Below, one piece after another: positions 23,251 to 34,819 of a DNA stretch of 64,000 nt. The position numbers were made by a program, and so were the translations under genes. The notes under the pieces are model-generated. The model ran no database searches. It saw only the letters and a list, made by a program, of their open reading frames with translations, and was not told where the DNA came from. The stretch's first letter is position 1, and every line of letters begins with the position of its first letter. The stretch comes from Adenophora triphylla var. japonica. Its lineage: Eukaryota; Streptophyta; Magnoliopsida; Asterales; Campanulaceae. Where the stretch lies: NCBI GenBank assembly GCA_022495995.1, contig JAFEMH010000078.1, forward strand, positions 682,001 to 746,000, given 5' to 3'.

Positions 23251-23439
23251 AGTAATAATGGAGGATACTACTTCTGGTTACTCTTCTTAACTATACGCGC
23301 ACACACATATATATTATCATCTCTCAGACAACCAGCATCTGCTCTTTATTACTCTCACATTATGATCACTGTTATCACTAAACTTAAGAAATAAGATATG
23401 TATCCTACGAAATGACATGCAATATTTATATGATTAAGA

Positions 23440-24075
23440 AAAGAGAATTTTATTAGTAGAGCAATTTACAAACAGATGGACAAGGGGCCCATCCATCTAC
23501 AAAGAAACAGAAAATGCATGGATCCTAAATCAAACAATAGCAGCAGACCAATCCGTCTTCAATCCTGTAAGCGATAAACCTTGGAACGCACCACTAGTTG
23601 ACTCCCATAGAGAAGCTAATGAAACCCCCTTTTCCCACAAAAGATGCTTCGGTAAATTGCTTTTTAAAATCCTTGCGTTTCTCTCCAACTAAATGCACCA
23701 ACAACTAACAAAGACCCCACAACCCCACCAAAGTCTCGCATCTCCTCCTTTTCCAAACCCTCTTTAAATGAATCTGGAGAAAGGAAGAAACCAAATAGAG
23801 GCTCACCCCCATTTCCCCAGCCACCTCAAACAAAGGATCCCACATACATGGAGCAGTGCTACACTCGATAAAGAGATTCGATGTATCTCATTAGACTCCT
23901 TAAAGTTCATACACCAATTTGGCGATAAACATTTAATAGGCCTATGAAGATTAATTTGTCATTATTTTTAAGTTTTTTAACTCTGAAGTCCACAGAAATG
24001 CCCGAATCTTGAAACGAGTTTTAGACTTCCAAGCAAAAAGATGAAAGAGGAAAAAGAGATGGGGTTTCCATATCA
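23440..24075 (-). mobile_element. 5'-truncated LINE (L1-type) fragment
   Basis: In minus-strand reading this fragment parallels the 3' part of the LINE at 43690-44330. Phrases such as CTCCCATAGAGAAGCTAATGAAACC and TTTTCCCACAAAAGATGCTTC correspond to the same positions there. It is only the terminal part downstream of reverse transcriptase. Confidence 0.6.
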
Positions 24076-24409
24076 GGAAATTCAGAAATTATAAGATACA
24101 CATAATAGTATGTTGTATTTATATATGGAAACCCTGCTACAGACAAAACACATCATGGTACATATCATAAGAATCGAATTTTGATTCACAAAACCTATTC
24201 CTATTCAAGTATTAGTGTCTGACTGCCTCCCAAAGTATTCAGCTACACACTAGTTGAGCACAGGTAGATACATGTTTTAGTACACAAATGATCCATATGA
24301 TAGCAGAACTGAAGTCAGGAGATTCGTATACTATTGGTGAACAAAACCTTCTTGTACTCTTTAGTTGATGATATTACTATCTCATAAAACGTCTACAAGC
24401 AGTGGCTTC

Positions 24410-24600
24410 GCCGGGATTTTGATTAAAGGGGGTCAAAATAATCATGTAATGCAATTTTTTCTTGGAATTAAGGGGGTCGCGGGTCGTTATTTAGAAAACT
24501 TCTATATTTGGTGGTTGAAAGTAAAGGTATTATAATGATGCATTTGCATAGTTGAAGAGGGTCAACTGACCCCCATTTAAGGGCGCAAAATGTATAACGT
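24410..24600. mobile_element. Fragment of a hAT-like element of the GGGGGTCAA family
   Basis: The left end CAGTGGCTTCGCCGGGATTT and GGGGGTCAAAAT phrases, with GGGTCAACTGACCCCC on the right, match the arms of the complete element at 54853-56553. The right tip is missing. Confidence 0.55.
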
Positions 24601-25391
24601 ACCTATTAAGCCTTAGAATCCAAAACATATAAATATTGAATTCTGAAAATGATGGAAATGAAAATTGATCTACTAATGATGTTTATCATCGTGTGGCCCC
24701 ACCTCACGATCCTTCAAAACAGAAAAGAGAAACTTAAATATTACTAGTAAAGCTATCCTATCTATTGCTAAGGACATCTTTAATTCCCTAGCATTGAAAT
24801 ATAAAAGGGAAAAGCACATAGTGCAAATATATAGCACATATTTATTCGAGCACTATACTTAACAATCAGTTCACAGCATAATCTCAATGACACATCAAAG
24901 TAACTTACAGCTCCCACAGATAATTGAATGCTTCGTGATTTCCACCAATAAATATAGTTGGAAATGGGGCTTCTTTTTCTCCAGAGTAGTACTGCCAGAA
25001 AGAATTCATGCTCCGATATTTAGGCGGCACACTTAAGTTATCCAAATCCTTCTCATTCCTAACAGCCTGCTCATAAACGGATATCAACTCAGTTTGACAC
25101 AATATTACATATATTTCAAAAGTAACTCTTAAGGGATGCAAATTTAAGTGACTTCAGGTTCATCATTAAAGCGAAAATATTGTTTGCAAGAAGGGATCTG
25201 ATTGAGAAAAGGGAAGCAATGCATTATTAGTTCCTACCAATGATTCAGAAAAAGCAAAAAATCACAGGACAATACATCTGAATATGATCTAAAATCAAAT
25301 TCATGTAAGTTTCAAAATATTTCCAAATGTGATTAGATTTGTTTGCGTAAAACCAAGCTGCTAAAAACTCTTCTTATCACTATAACAAATA

Positions 25392-25668
25392 CTCTCTATC
25401 CCAAACAGAGTGACCCTCTTTGAAAAAAATTAGGGTCCCAAAAATGGGTGTCCTTTTTTTTATGAGGCTACTATGTTCACCTTCGCATCTTTCTTTCTTT
25501 TTTTTGGTTCAACCTTTGCTATCTATCATGTTCAAATGTACACCTATAATAGTATAGTATGAATACTAAGGGCATTCATGAATATGTGCTACCAAAATGG
25601 CCTAAAAGTTAGTTTCCTTAGCTTTTGTAAACAAACAAAAGGAGATACTCAATTTTGGACAGAGGGAG
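25392..25668. mobile_element. Stowaway-like MITE
   Basis: A TA dinucleotide on both sides. The ends CTCTCTATCCCAAACAGAG and the complement CTCCCTCTGTCCAAAATTGAG are the Tc1/mariner-type CTCCCTCCGTCC signature. It is 277 bp and non-coding, in DBR1 pseudogene intron 1. Confidence 0.8.
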
Positions 25669-25869
25669 TAAAATATTGTTTAATAGTATCCATAATCGTC
25701 CTTCAATTACAACACAGCTAGGAAAATGGTTTTGACTCCTCTTTTATCCATTCATTAACTTCCTAAAGTTTCTTATACATTTTGCACAATTATCATACTA
25801 AAGTTAACCTTTTGGTCGACTCATATTGTAATACATAGTTAATTGTATATTATGTGCTATCTATGGTGT

Positions 25870-27360
25870 GGCCCAAACGAAAGGTGATTTATTAAGTTTT
25901 AAGGGACATGTCACATGGGGGCCGAAATCATCTTACAAAGGGTGGGCATTATATGTGTAGAAACCCTAAGGGCTTATCATCTAATTTAGATGCGCAAATT
26001 AGTGATAAGTATACTCGGGTTACATAAGCGTTATGCGAGTTTTTAGATATCTCATTCATTAGAAAACAAGAATGGTTTCTCCCATGAGTGCATATAGGTA
26101 TCTTAGAAGATCAAGATCCATAAGACCTTAATAGTTTTCGTTTTTCTGGATTCAGGTACGCTTTTGTGTTCATTCATGTTCTTGAAAATTGAATAATGAT
26201 GATTCATGTCAGATTATGGGGTTAAGTTGTACCACTAAGGTTTAATCTAACAATTGGTATAAGAGCACCTCCATATTGGATTAATAAGAAATTAGGCTAT
26301 TAATTTTGAATTGAAGTTAAGCAGAAATTGATTTTCCAGATTTTAGTTGTTATTTCTTTATTATATGATATTCAGTGTACTAGGCACTATAGTAGTAGCA
26401 CCACTAAGGCAGCTTGGATGTTGTCTTGTATCCTTTTTCAATAAATGTAGCGCCATAAGGCATCAAATTATAGCACCTACTCTGGTAGACAAGTCGCCAT
26501 AGCACCTATTCTACTAGCGGGAACGCTTTAGTGCCAATTCCAGTAGCAGTGCTTTAGTGCCTGTTCCAGTGCGCATGATAAGGGGTGATATAGATCTTGT
26601 GCTGGAAATGTTTATGCGCTTTATATTTTTTGTTTCTTAAGCACTAATATAACGGGGTATTTTTTATTTTTTTTTTGCATTTCTTGTGAGCAATAATCAA
26701 TCCAAAAGAAGGTTCATACTTGGAAATAATGCAAGCATACTTGGATAGTAAGATTGTTATGTCAGTGTTCGAAATTCATGTGGATAATAAGCGGCCCAGA
26801 AAAAAGGTTACTATTTAGCCGAAATTTTAACATACTTGTGGTGGTATGTGATGATTATCAGGTTTCCCATGTGATTGCTGAATAGGTCCCAAGAAAGGAT
26901 TAATATTTCACAGGGGTTTACTTTGAACTTTTAATTACTACACCAAGAGTGCCACTCACAAGTTGAATCATTTGTCCAGAGACTAAATGTCAATGTTATT
27001 TTAGCCATCCTATGATGAGATTGCCATTATGTGATTTTGCTAATCGTGTTATTTATTAATAATGAGCTTGTACTTTGTTTAGTCTCATTCATCGAATACT
27101 TTTGTTGCTACTATATCTGTGAACAGAAATTTGATTCATGTACTTGATGATTCAAACTTTAAGGAATGGAAAAAGAAGGTTCGAGAAACCATTTGCAAGA
27201 GCGAAAAGGCAAAAAGGAGTACTCTTCCGGGAGACGTGTTTTTACCAAGTACAAAGGAGTATGGAATGTCAAGGATATATCTCATCTTGCATCAAAACTG
27301 TAGACACCAAAAAGTTCACGCTCTATGACGACTTGCTCGTGCTTCTTACATAGTTCAGTG
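25870..27360 (+). mobile_element. Copia-type LTR retroelement remnant (LTR piece, PBS, gag start)
   Basis: TTGGTATAAGAGC at 26254-26266 is a mutated initiator-Met primer site. Downstream, an open stretch at 27119-27328 contains NLIHVLDDSNFKEWKKKVRETI, reminiscent of the N-terminal copia gag motif (L-x-G-x-NF-x-x-W). It is broken shortly after. Boundaries are not resolved and no pol remains. Confidence 0.5.
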
Positions 27361-27619
27361 AATTCAAAGTCAGCAACAACTGCTAAAAGGAAAAGTGGAC
27401 TCTTTATGAGCTCATTTGGGATTGAAATGCAAAATAGCAGTGTTAACACTTAATTTATCAAAACCAAACAAGCAATCTTACCTGAAAGTCACCGCAGCAA
27501 ATGAGAAGGCGTTTTCAACTTGTTGCAAATGTAAGAGAGTTGCGTAAACATTGTCCAGCTCTCCATTCATACATCCTTCTACCGCAATTCGATCACTGAT
27601 GCCCTAAGAATTTCAGATG

Positions 27620-30600
27620 TGATTCACTGGTGGCCGACTTCGAATGACCGAATTGCAGTGGACGGCGCTGGTGAGGAGGCTGGAAAAGCCCGATAGAGTA
27701 GCTAGGGGGCGGAACACCGGTGCTTGAATTCAATCTCTAAAATTGTTGCAATGCGATGTAAAAATGGATGGGCTATTAAAAAACTAACAACGACAACCAA
27801 AAAATTTGGCATATTGGTCACCAATTCGTTTGTTCGTTTGAACATTAACCTATCTACTTATGTTCCATTGACGAGAAAATATAGAGGATAAAGTTTACAA
27901 TGTGAAACTTAATACCTTCAAATATAAATGATACTTCTTTAAAATTAAACCTCCCCTTACCTTCATTCCCTAACCTAATCTGCAACATGAATACCATAAC
28001 TCTCCACAGTTTATCCCCTACATGCACACCCTGTCGCCCCTCTTACTGCAAATACTCCCAACAAAGTCCTACCCCTTCTTCTCTATGTTTTCGTAACCCC
28101 CTTCCCCTCCATCTCTTTCGGCATCCATCTTCTCCCTCCCTCCCTCCCTTTCATCCATCTCCGCTTCTTCGGCACCCCCACCACCGACGCCTTCCGACCT
28201 TTTCTCTCAGAAATCGACTCTAAAATGTGCATAAATCTCTCAAACATGCCTTGGTACACAATCCCGATCCCAGATACAAGGTTTTGAAAACTTGGTATGC
28301 CAACATTTGTGTTAGGATATGGGTGTGGTGGTGGTTTTCCTCTCCATTTAGTTGCTTTGTTGTTGGTTATGGGTAGTAGTTGGGTTGACAATGATGGCAA
28401 TGGCGGCGTCGATAATGGTGGTGGTTGTGTGCGGTGGTGTTGGTGTTGGTGTGGGTGTTTGGGTTGGGCAGTGGTGTTGGGGTTAGGCAATGGTGGTTAG
28501 GCGTGATGGTAGTGGGTAGAGTTAATAGGCCTTTTTGTCCATGACCTAAGCTACATTTTTCCTTTTGGTCACTTAAGTAATTTTTTTTTTTTATTTCGTC
28601 CTTATTATATGCATTGGTGTGGGATCATGTAATCTATCTGTTACATTTCCCTCCATTTTCTTTTCCCATTAAAAATATCCTTCCCTTCGGTCAACTAAAC
28701 AATAGCATTAGGGCTGAAAAGGACCAACGAGACAAGATTATTCAACTCTATGGTTAAATTTAATCCAATTATTATTTTTTGAAGAAATTAATAATCACTG
28801 ACGCAACAAATTAAAGATTTCATGTGATACAATGATTAAAATAATGAATTATGAATCCTAAGATTAATCTATCAATTGATGATTTTAAGTTAATTACTAA
28901 CTGCGCATTTTTAGAAATCAAATGAAACAATCTAAAAAATTGATGATTTTAAGTTAATTACTAACTGCGCATTTTTAGAAATCAAATGAAACAATCTAAA
29001 AAATAGACACGGAACAAATAATAATACTTGAAAAAGAACTCAATCGAATTTAGAGTAAGAGTTTCTCACAATCATATTAATCTATAACTAAATAAAGGCT
29101 GAATTGCAAAACACTTCAATACACCCATTCATTTCATGCTCAAACAAGAACCTTAACTAAATAAAGACTAAATTCATTTCCCCCTAATATCATTTTCTTA
29201 ATACACCCCCTTAAGTTGAGTCCTTTAATATTACATTTTAAAGCTTTCTTCCCTATCTCTCTTCTCCCTCTCTGTCGCTCCCTCTTCCCCCAATTGTTCA
29301 CTTTTGAGTTTTTAATGAAGAGAAAAGAAAGTGAGGAAAGGGAAAAGGAGAGAAAAGAAAGGGAAGTGAATTTAAATTCCTTCCGATGTGCGTTTTTCTT
29401 CTCGTGATTTCGAATTTTGGAATGAAATGAGAGAAAATAAAAAGAAAATGACTTCTATACCCTTATTTATAAAAAAAAACTATTTTTTATTAAAAAAAAA
29501 AAAAACTAGTTGAATATCATTGCAAACCCCACTTCATTTCTCTGTAGCCAATTTTCTCTCTGCGCCCTCTGTTACAAACGTCGCCATCGTCGTCGCCTCC
29601 GCCTCTTACTTCCGCCTTGATTGTTGTCGCCCCCTCTTTCTTTATCCATGGTCATCGCCGCTCTCTCTCTCACTTTTCTCTCTTCTCTCTTCTCTTTTCT
29701 CCATGGCTACATCGTTTCAGCCATAGGCATGTTGAGTAGGGTTGATTTGTTTTCACTTCAGCTAAATGACTTCTCTCCTCTCTTCGACTACCTCAGCAGC
29801 ACCTCATTTTTTATCGACCACGTTCTTCTTTCAAGGTATTCTCTTTCTCTCTCCCTCTTTCTCTCTCACAAAACTGCAATTGATATTGTAATTCATAATA
29901 TCAGGGTATTGTTAGTTTCATGCTTCTTATTGACTGTCAAGCAACCGAAAGTTTATTGCTTTTATTCACTGTGAAATTGGTGTTTTGTCTTTGGCTTATA
30001 TGAATTGATTGAGGTTTGTGATTTTATTTTTTAATCTGGATAGTTAAAATTTCAGTCCCTGTTTGATAATAGTTAGTGATGAATTTACTGTTGATGTGCA
30101 ACTTGACTGGTCCAAGGTCAGCTGCTTATGATCAAAAAATATTTATTGCAAAAAGTTTCCCTTCAAGATGAAATTCAAGATCGTTTGCGACCTCCCCAAG
30201 ATTGATGAGGATTCACATGGAAAACCTGATATATCTCTTAGTTATGGGCCTTATGGCATTGGAATTGGATATTTGTCTGATTGATGTACGAGAATGCATA
30301 GTTTAACTAAATTTGGTCCTTGGAAAATAAATTTTGGTGCCCTAATACAAATTTATGTTTCATTGGCAATCAAGCACTTCATAAACTTTGCCTGATGTAT
30401 GTAACAGATAAGGGTGTGTGCTTTATTTGGTTATCTGAGAATGCATATGGTCACTTTGACCTTACGCATATATAGTTTATGCCCCTTTTTCGTGTTGTGG
30501 GAGGGGGGCATGGCTGCATTTGGTCATAAAGAAGAAGTTGCAGTATGGTCACATAATTTTCAGCTCCTCTTTAGGTTCATGTCCCTCGAAAATTTGCTCC

Positions 30601-30780
30601 CTATTGCATTTATATAGTATTTGTTTCTCAATTCAACTTCCTTATTGCTAATTCAACATATGCTATTTGTTCAATGGATTTATATTTCCCTTGCATTTAC
30701 ATTTTCCTCGCGTGCTGCCTAATGCATAAATTGTTACCCTTCATCAATTTCACGTGGTCGCTAAATAATTTCTTATGGTT
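27620..30780. other. No confident gene; low-complexity and repeat-derived sequence
   Basis: The stretch 28000-28500 is C/T-rich then G/T-rich and yields Pro-rich or Gly-rich ORFs on both strands (27987-28223, 28083-28490, 28297-28500), which looks like composition rather than coding. The phrase TTTTTGTCCATGACCTAAGC at 28532-28551 resembles a long-TIR element tip, without a clear partner. The stretch 29240-29720 is TC-rich and could be the 5' end of a gene related to the AlkB exon, but I could not establish exons. Confidence 0.4.
28877..29004. repeat. Perfect 64-bp tandem duplication
   Basis: The 64-bp unit beginning TGATGATTTTAAGTTAATT occurs twice back to back with no mismatch I can see, so it is probably recent. 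Confidence 0.9.
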
Positions 30781-30786
30781 ATGCAG

Positions 30787-30925
30787 ATGGGCTACAATGT
30801 TTCCCTCCCACACAAGAAGATCCATGATACACTATGTCAACTGGCTAAGAAGATGGCATCTCCTGCAGTGCCGTTAGGGGTAGAATTTAAACCTGAAGCT
30901 GCAATAGTCAATTACTTCGGATCAG
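30787..30925 (+). pseudogene. Orphan exon of an AlkB-homologue dioxygenase
   Basis: Bounded by TTATGCAG and a GTACT donor. The frame is open and reads YNVSLPHKKIHDTLCQLAKK, then GVEFKPEAAIVNYFGSG. It matches the exon just before the HxD iron-binding motif of plant ALKBH1-type 2-oxoglutarate/Fe(II) dioxygenases, which demethylate nucleic acids. Neither the preceding exons (RKLRWSTLG region) nor the following exons (GGHLDDME, with the iron ligands) were found nearby. A copia element begins 23 bp after the donor. It could be a fragment, or one exon of a gene whose introns are too long to follow here. Confidence 0.75.
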
Positions 30926-30947
30926 GTACTCCTTGAGATGAGTCATT

Positions 30948-31376
30948 TGTTGTATTTATGTACCCGAATTGGCGAACCACAAGTAATAATAATACACTAT
31001 TATTATTACTTAAGTAGTACTTACAATAGACAAAGTACAACTATGTAGTGGACACTCTAGTACACCCTCTAACACACTAGATAGAAACTCACTAAGTGAC
31101 CACTCACTTATGTTTGGTATGGACACTCACTCATACATTCACACACTGAATTTAGCACTATCACCCCTTTTATACTTTCACTAAGGCGGTGATAGACATT
31201 GATAGATTTCTCCAGAGACTTCCATGGTAGTGGCAGAATTCCTTAAGGAAATTAAGGTGGTGGAGAGCCTTCAAGACTTCCCTTGTGTCCTCCCTAAGGT
31301 CGGTGACCTAGAGACTTATTTCTTCAATTTTCCAGAATGTTCTAGAAGAGGAAAGGGTCGGTGGTGATTTTCAACA
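30948..31376 (-). repeat. 3' LTR of the copia element
   Basis: A 429-bp repeat beginning TGTTGAAAATC after the purine tract (31377-31386) and ending CAACA in minus-strand reading. No second copy lies in the window. Confidence 0.75.
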
Positions 31377-31407
31377 CTCCCCCTCAATGCCGACTCGTCT
31401 CGGCCTT

Positions 31408-32895
31408 TTAGTCATACCTAGTTTTTTCTCGAAACTCTTTGAACTTCTTTGCACTAAGACTCTTGGTGAACACATCTGCAATTTGGTCCCCTGTTTTGAT
31501 CTGGCACATTTGTATTTTTCCCTCCAGTACTTTCTCTCTTATGAAATGGTGGTGTACTTCCACATATTTTGTCCAAGCGTGGAATATTGGATTTTCGGCT
31601 AGACGAATAGCTGATTGATTGTCACAATGTAGCTCGATTGCACATAATCTGTAGGTTGATGTAGATCCTCTAATAATTTCATCAATCAAGAACTTTCTTG
31701 AGCTGCCATTGTTGTTGCTTTATACTCTGTTTCAGCGGTAGACAAGGACACGATCGATTGTCTCTTGCTGCATCACGAGATTGCTCCCGAGCCAAGACTG
31801 AACATATACCCGATCGTTGAGTATCGGGTATCATGATCTCCTGCGTAATCTACATCACAGTAGCCGATTACTTTGCGATATCCGCCTTTCTGATATAGAA
31901 GCCCATAGTCGATTGTTTCCTTTACATATCTCAATATTCTTCTTACATCTTCCAAGTGTGGCTTTTTTGGTTTTTACATGAATCGACTTACTACTCCCAC
32001 TGCAAATGCGATGTCTGGCCTCATCAAGGTTAAGTAGATTAGGCTACCTACCAATCGTCGGTATATCGTCCCATCTTCAAGATCTTTGCCTTTTTCCGCA
32101 CATAGCTTTGTGTTGGTTTCTAACGGGGTGGAGATTGGTTTACAATCTAACATCCCATATTTCTGGAGTAAATCTTTAGTATATTTTTGCTGGCAAAGGA
32201 ACAAGTTTTAGCCCAAGAAAGTGTTTTAGTTCGCCAAGCTCTTTTATTTGAAATCTGACGAACAAGTTCTCCCATGTCCTTTGAATCTCATCCATATCAT
32301 CCCCCGTGATGATTAGATCATCCACATAAATTAGCACAATAGTTGGTTTTTCTTGCTCGTGCTTAACGAACAAGCTTGAATCTGCTGGTGCCAACGCATA
32401 TCCACTTTGAACTAGAAACTTTGAAATCTTTTCGTACCAAGCTCTGGGCGCCTGCTTTAGTCCATATAGCGCTTTTCTTAATTTGCACACGTACTCCAGT
32501 CAATCCTTCCTTTCATATCCTTGTGGCTGGTCCATGTATATGTCTCGATCAACTTCTCCAAGTAAGAAGGCATTCTTAATGTCTATTTGCCAAAGTTTCC
32601 ATGACTTGCTAGCCGCCAATGATAATAGCACACGAACAATGGTGATCTTTGCCACGGGACTAAATGTTTCATCATATTCTAGTCCATATTGTTGAGAGAA
32701 ACCACGAGCCACTACCCGTGATTTATATCTCTCGATTGAACCCTTGGGGCGTGTCTTTACTTTGTAAACCCACTTACACGTTATGGGTTTTACATCTTTG
32801 GGCTTCAGACAAATCCCATGTCTCATTTTGCTTGAGTGTTGCCATCTCCTCGTCCATTGCTTTTCTCCGTTTAGGATCTCGAGATGCTTCTTCAA
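31408..32895 (-). pseudogene. Copia reverse transcriptase and RNase H region
   Basis: Minus-strand pieces in order: 32500-32895 (start of RT, CKWVYKVKTRPKG, QIDIKNAFLLGE), 32176-32490 ([14 protein letters not shown] and the catalytic [11 protein letters not shown]), 31974-32204 (end of RT, STPLETN), 31773-31955 and 31408-31689 (RNase H, ELHCDNQSAIRLAENP and ADVFTKSL). The catalytic Asp pair is present, but the pieces lie in shifted frames with a stop near 31700. Confidence 0.92.
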
Positions 32896-33282
32896 ATGTT
32901 GAAGTTTTTGTCATGTCGGTATTTTCTGTAAGTGCAGCATTTGCATACTTTGGATCTGGTCTTCGTTGACGGTTCGACCTCCTTACTGAATGTTGTTGTG
33001 TTTCTGCATCTTGACCACCTTCTCTAGATTCTTCTTGTGAGCTTAGTTGATGTTCTTCTTGACTTCTATGAACACCAGTGCTCCATGGACTTGCGGGCTA
33101 ATCAAATTCTCTTGAGAGGTTGGCTCGTGTTCTTCTTCTATGACTAGTGGTGGCTCTTTAAACACTTCAGGATGACTAGTCTCCCATTCACTTGTTTTAT
33201 CCACAAACTTCTATTGTAACTTCTCTTCTATTTATTTTGAGTCTGGGAGCAGTGCATGTTGTGGTGACCACTAGGATGATGA

Positions 33283-33799
33283 TTAATCAAACACCACATT
33301 TCTTGATATGTGGCAATGACCTGTTGCAGGGTCGTAACATTTCCATCCTTTTATTTCGCTGCCATATCCAATGAATATGCACCGTACAGTCTTCTTGTCA
33401 AATTTCAACCATAGGTTATTGGGTATAAAGCTATAACATACACATCCAAAGACTCTAAAATGACCTACCGTAGGCTTGGTGTGCCATAGTTTTTGGAAAG
33501 GAGAGATAGATCCCAACTTTACTTGTGGTAGCCTATTTATTACGTGTGCCTTTGTTTTGTGGACTCAGCCCAAAACTGTGTAGGAACATTTTTGGCGTGC
33601 AACATACTTCGACATGTCTCTTCTAGATGTATGTTCTTTCTTTCGGCTATACTGTTCTGTTGAAGAGTGCCTGGATATGTCAATTGTCGCTTGATCTTGC
33701 ACTCCCGAAGATAGCGAGAGAATTCGCCTGACATATATTCTCCACCATTGTCCGTCCCCAAGCACCGTATATTTGTCCGTCCCCAAGCACCGTATATTT
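33283..33799 (-). pseudogene. Copia integrase, partial
   Basis: Minus-strand pieces with the central catalytic Asp in LGTDNGGEY, then [18 protein letters not shown] with the catalytic Glu region (33540-33799), and the downstream HTKPTVGHFRVFGCVCY part at 33283-33516. The zinc-binding N-terminus is missing because of truncation at about 33799. Confidence 0.88.
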
Positions 33800-33989
33800 C
33801 TTCCAACTAATCACAAGAAGTCAATGAGCAATAATTCAATCTACACAGCCTCTAGAATGCATCCACCCATTTTTTAATGTGGATAAAATATATAATTGGA
33901 GTAGCTTTCACTTTTCTATTTCCCAAAGATAGTCCTTTGTCCAGTGATCTTTTCAAGTTTGATTTCAAACTATTATCTTGAGAATCACT

Positions 33990-34129
33990 TGATCATACTG
34001 GATTGGCTTCATACAATGGGTGAAGCAGATGTTTCACTTGCGAATAAGGCACCCACTGTGAGATATCTAGAAAGATTATATCAAGTTATCAAAAGACAAT
34101 ATGAACAGGAAGTGCTATCAATCAAGTAA
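33990..34129 (+). other. Unrecognised short open frame between two copia elements
   Basis: The stretch encodes MGEADVSLANKAPTVRYLE then LYQVIKRQYEQEV and stops at TAA. It has natural-looking composition (charged, amphipathic, helical) unlike the surrounding ORFs, so it may be a gene fragment. I do not recognise the family, and it does not match AlkB. No clear splice sites. Confidence 0.3.
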
Positions 34130-34819
34130 CAAGTCGTTTCAAATATGTAAACAAACAAGTGACCACACTGAGATTGACTGTGCTAATGCATGAAATTTTT
34201 GATTTTTTTTTAATATACAGATGTGTTAATGGATGTGTGCACATCTGTGCCCACATCCTCAAACAGCACACAAGCCAAGAGACTTCCTTATGGAGGAAAG
34301 TCTCTCATGATCTATTGCCTTGGTAAATATATAAGCCAACTGATTTTCAGTATCAATAAATTCTATACACACAATTTTTTGTTCAACAAGATCCCTAATG
34401 AATTGATGTCTAATGTCTAGATGTCTGGTTCTGGAGTATTGGACAGGGATCTTTGATATGTCTAGGAAACTCTTGTTATCAAAGAATATAGTATGAATTT
34501 TGCTATTTAAACCATAATTCTTTAGCATCAGATTCATCCAATGTAACAGAGTGCAAAGACTTCCAAGGGCAACATATTTAGCCTCAGCTATGAACAAGGA
34601 GACATAACTTTTTCTCCTTCTATACTAGGAATCAAGGATGTTATCAAGGTAGGAACATCGAACACGGATGTTTTTATCATCAAAATTGTCTGCCCAGTCT
34701 AAGTCAATGTATCCCACTATGTTAGACACAAAGCAGTAACAACATACCTTGGAGTATAAGGATGTATGACTCCATAAAGCATCCAAATAACTGTGATTTA
34801 TCTTCTCATTCCTTCTGAT

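Larger units (their letters stand above)
21371..27590 (-). pseudogene. DBR1: RNA lariat debranching enzyme pseudogene (exons 1-4 only)
   Basis: DBR1 is the nuclear metallophosphoesterase that cleaves the 2'-5' bond of intron lariats. Four exons are readable on the minus strand: 27482 to about 27590, 24909-25066, 21828-21949 and 21371-21563, with GT-AG borders. They encode recognisable family stretches [70 protein letters not shown] and [15 protein letters not shown]. Lesions: the start codon is missing (AT directly before CGA where ATG-CGA is expected). Exon 1 has lost about ten bases before the CTTCTCATTTGCTGCGGTGAC segment, shifting its frame. Exon 4 lacks one base between VY and REYD. Two conserved positions are changed (GNHEAS to GNHEAF, and IGGLSG to IGWLSG). 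Exons for the HLHCKF metal site and the C-terminal domain were not found. Introns hold hAT-like, LINE, Stowaway and copia debris. Confidence 0.9.
30948..33799 (-). mobile_element. Ty1/copia retrotransposon, 5'-truncated
   Basis: The 3' LTR is at 30948-31376, bounded by TGTTG and CAACA, with a GAGGGGGAG purine tract next to it. Upstream in minus orientation come RNase H, reverse transcriptase and the C-terminal half of integrase. Gag, protease and the 5' LTR are missing; the sequence stops at about 33799 within integrase, where a 25-bp duplication sits. The frame is interrupted by stops and shifts, so it is dead. It lies just downstream of the AlkB exon donor. Confidence 0.9.

Noticed and set aside
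27987..28500. ORFs on both strands (up to 135 residues)
   Set aside because: They arise from C/T-rich and G/T-rich low-complexity sequence, with Pro- or Gly/Trp-rich products on opposite strands and no splice context.
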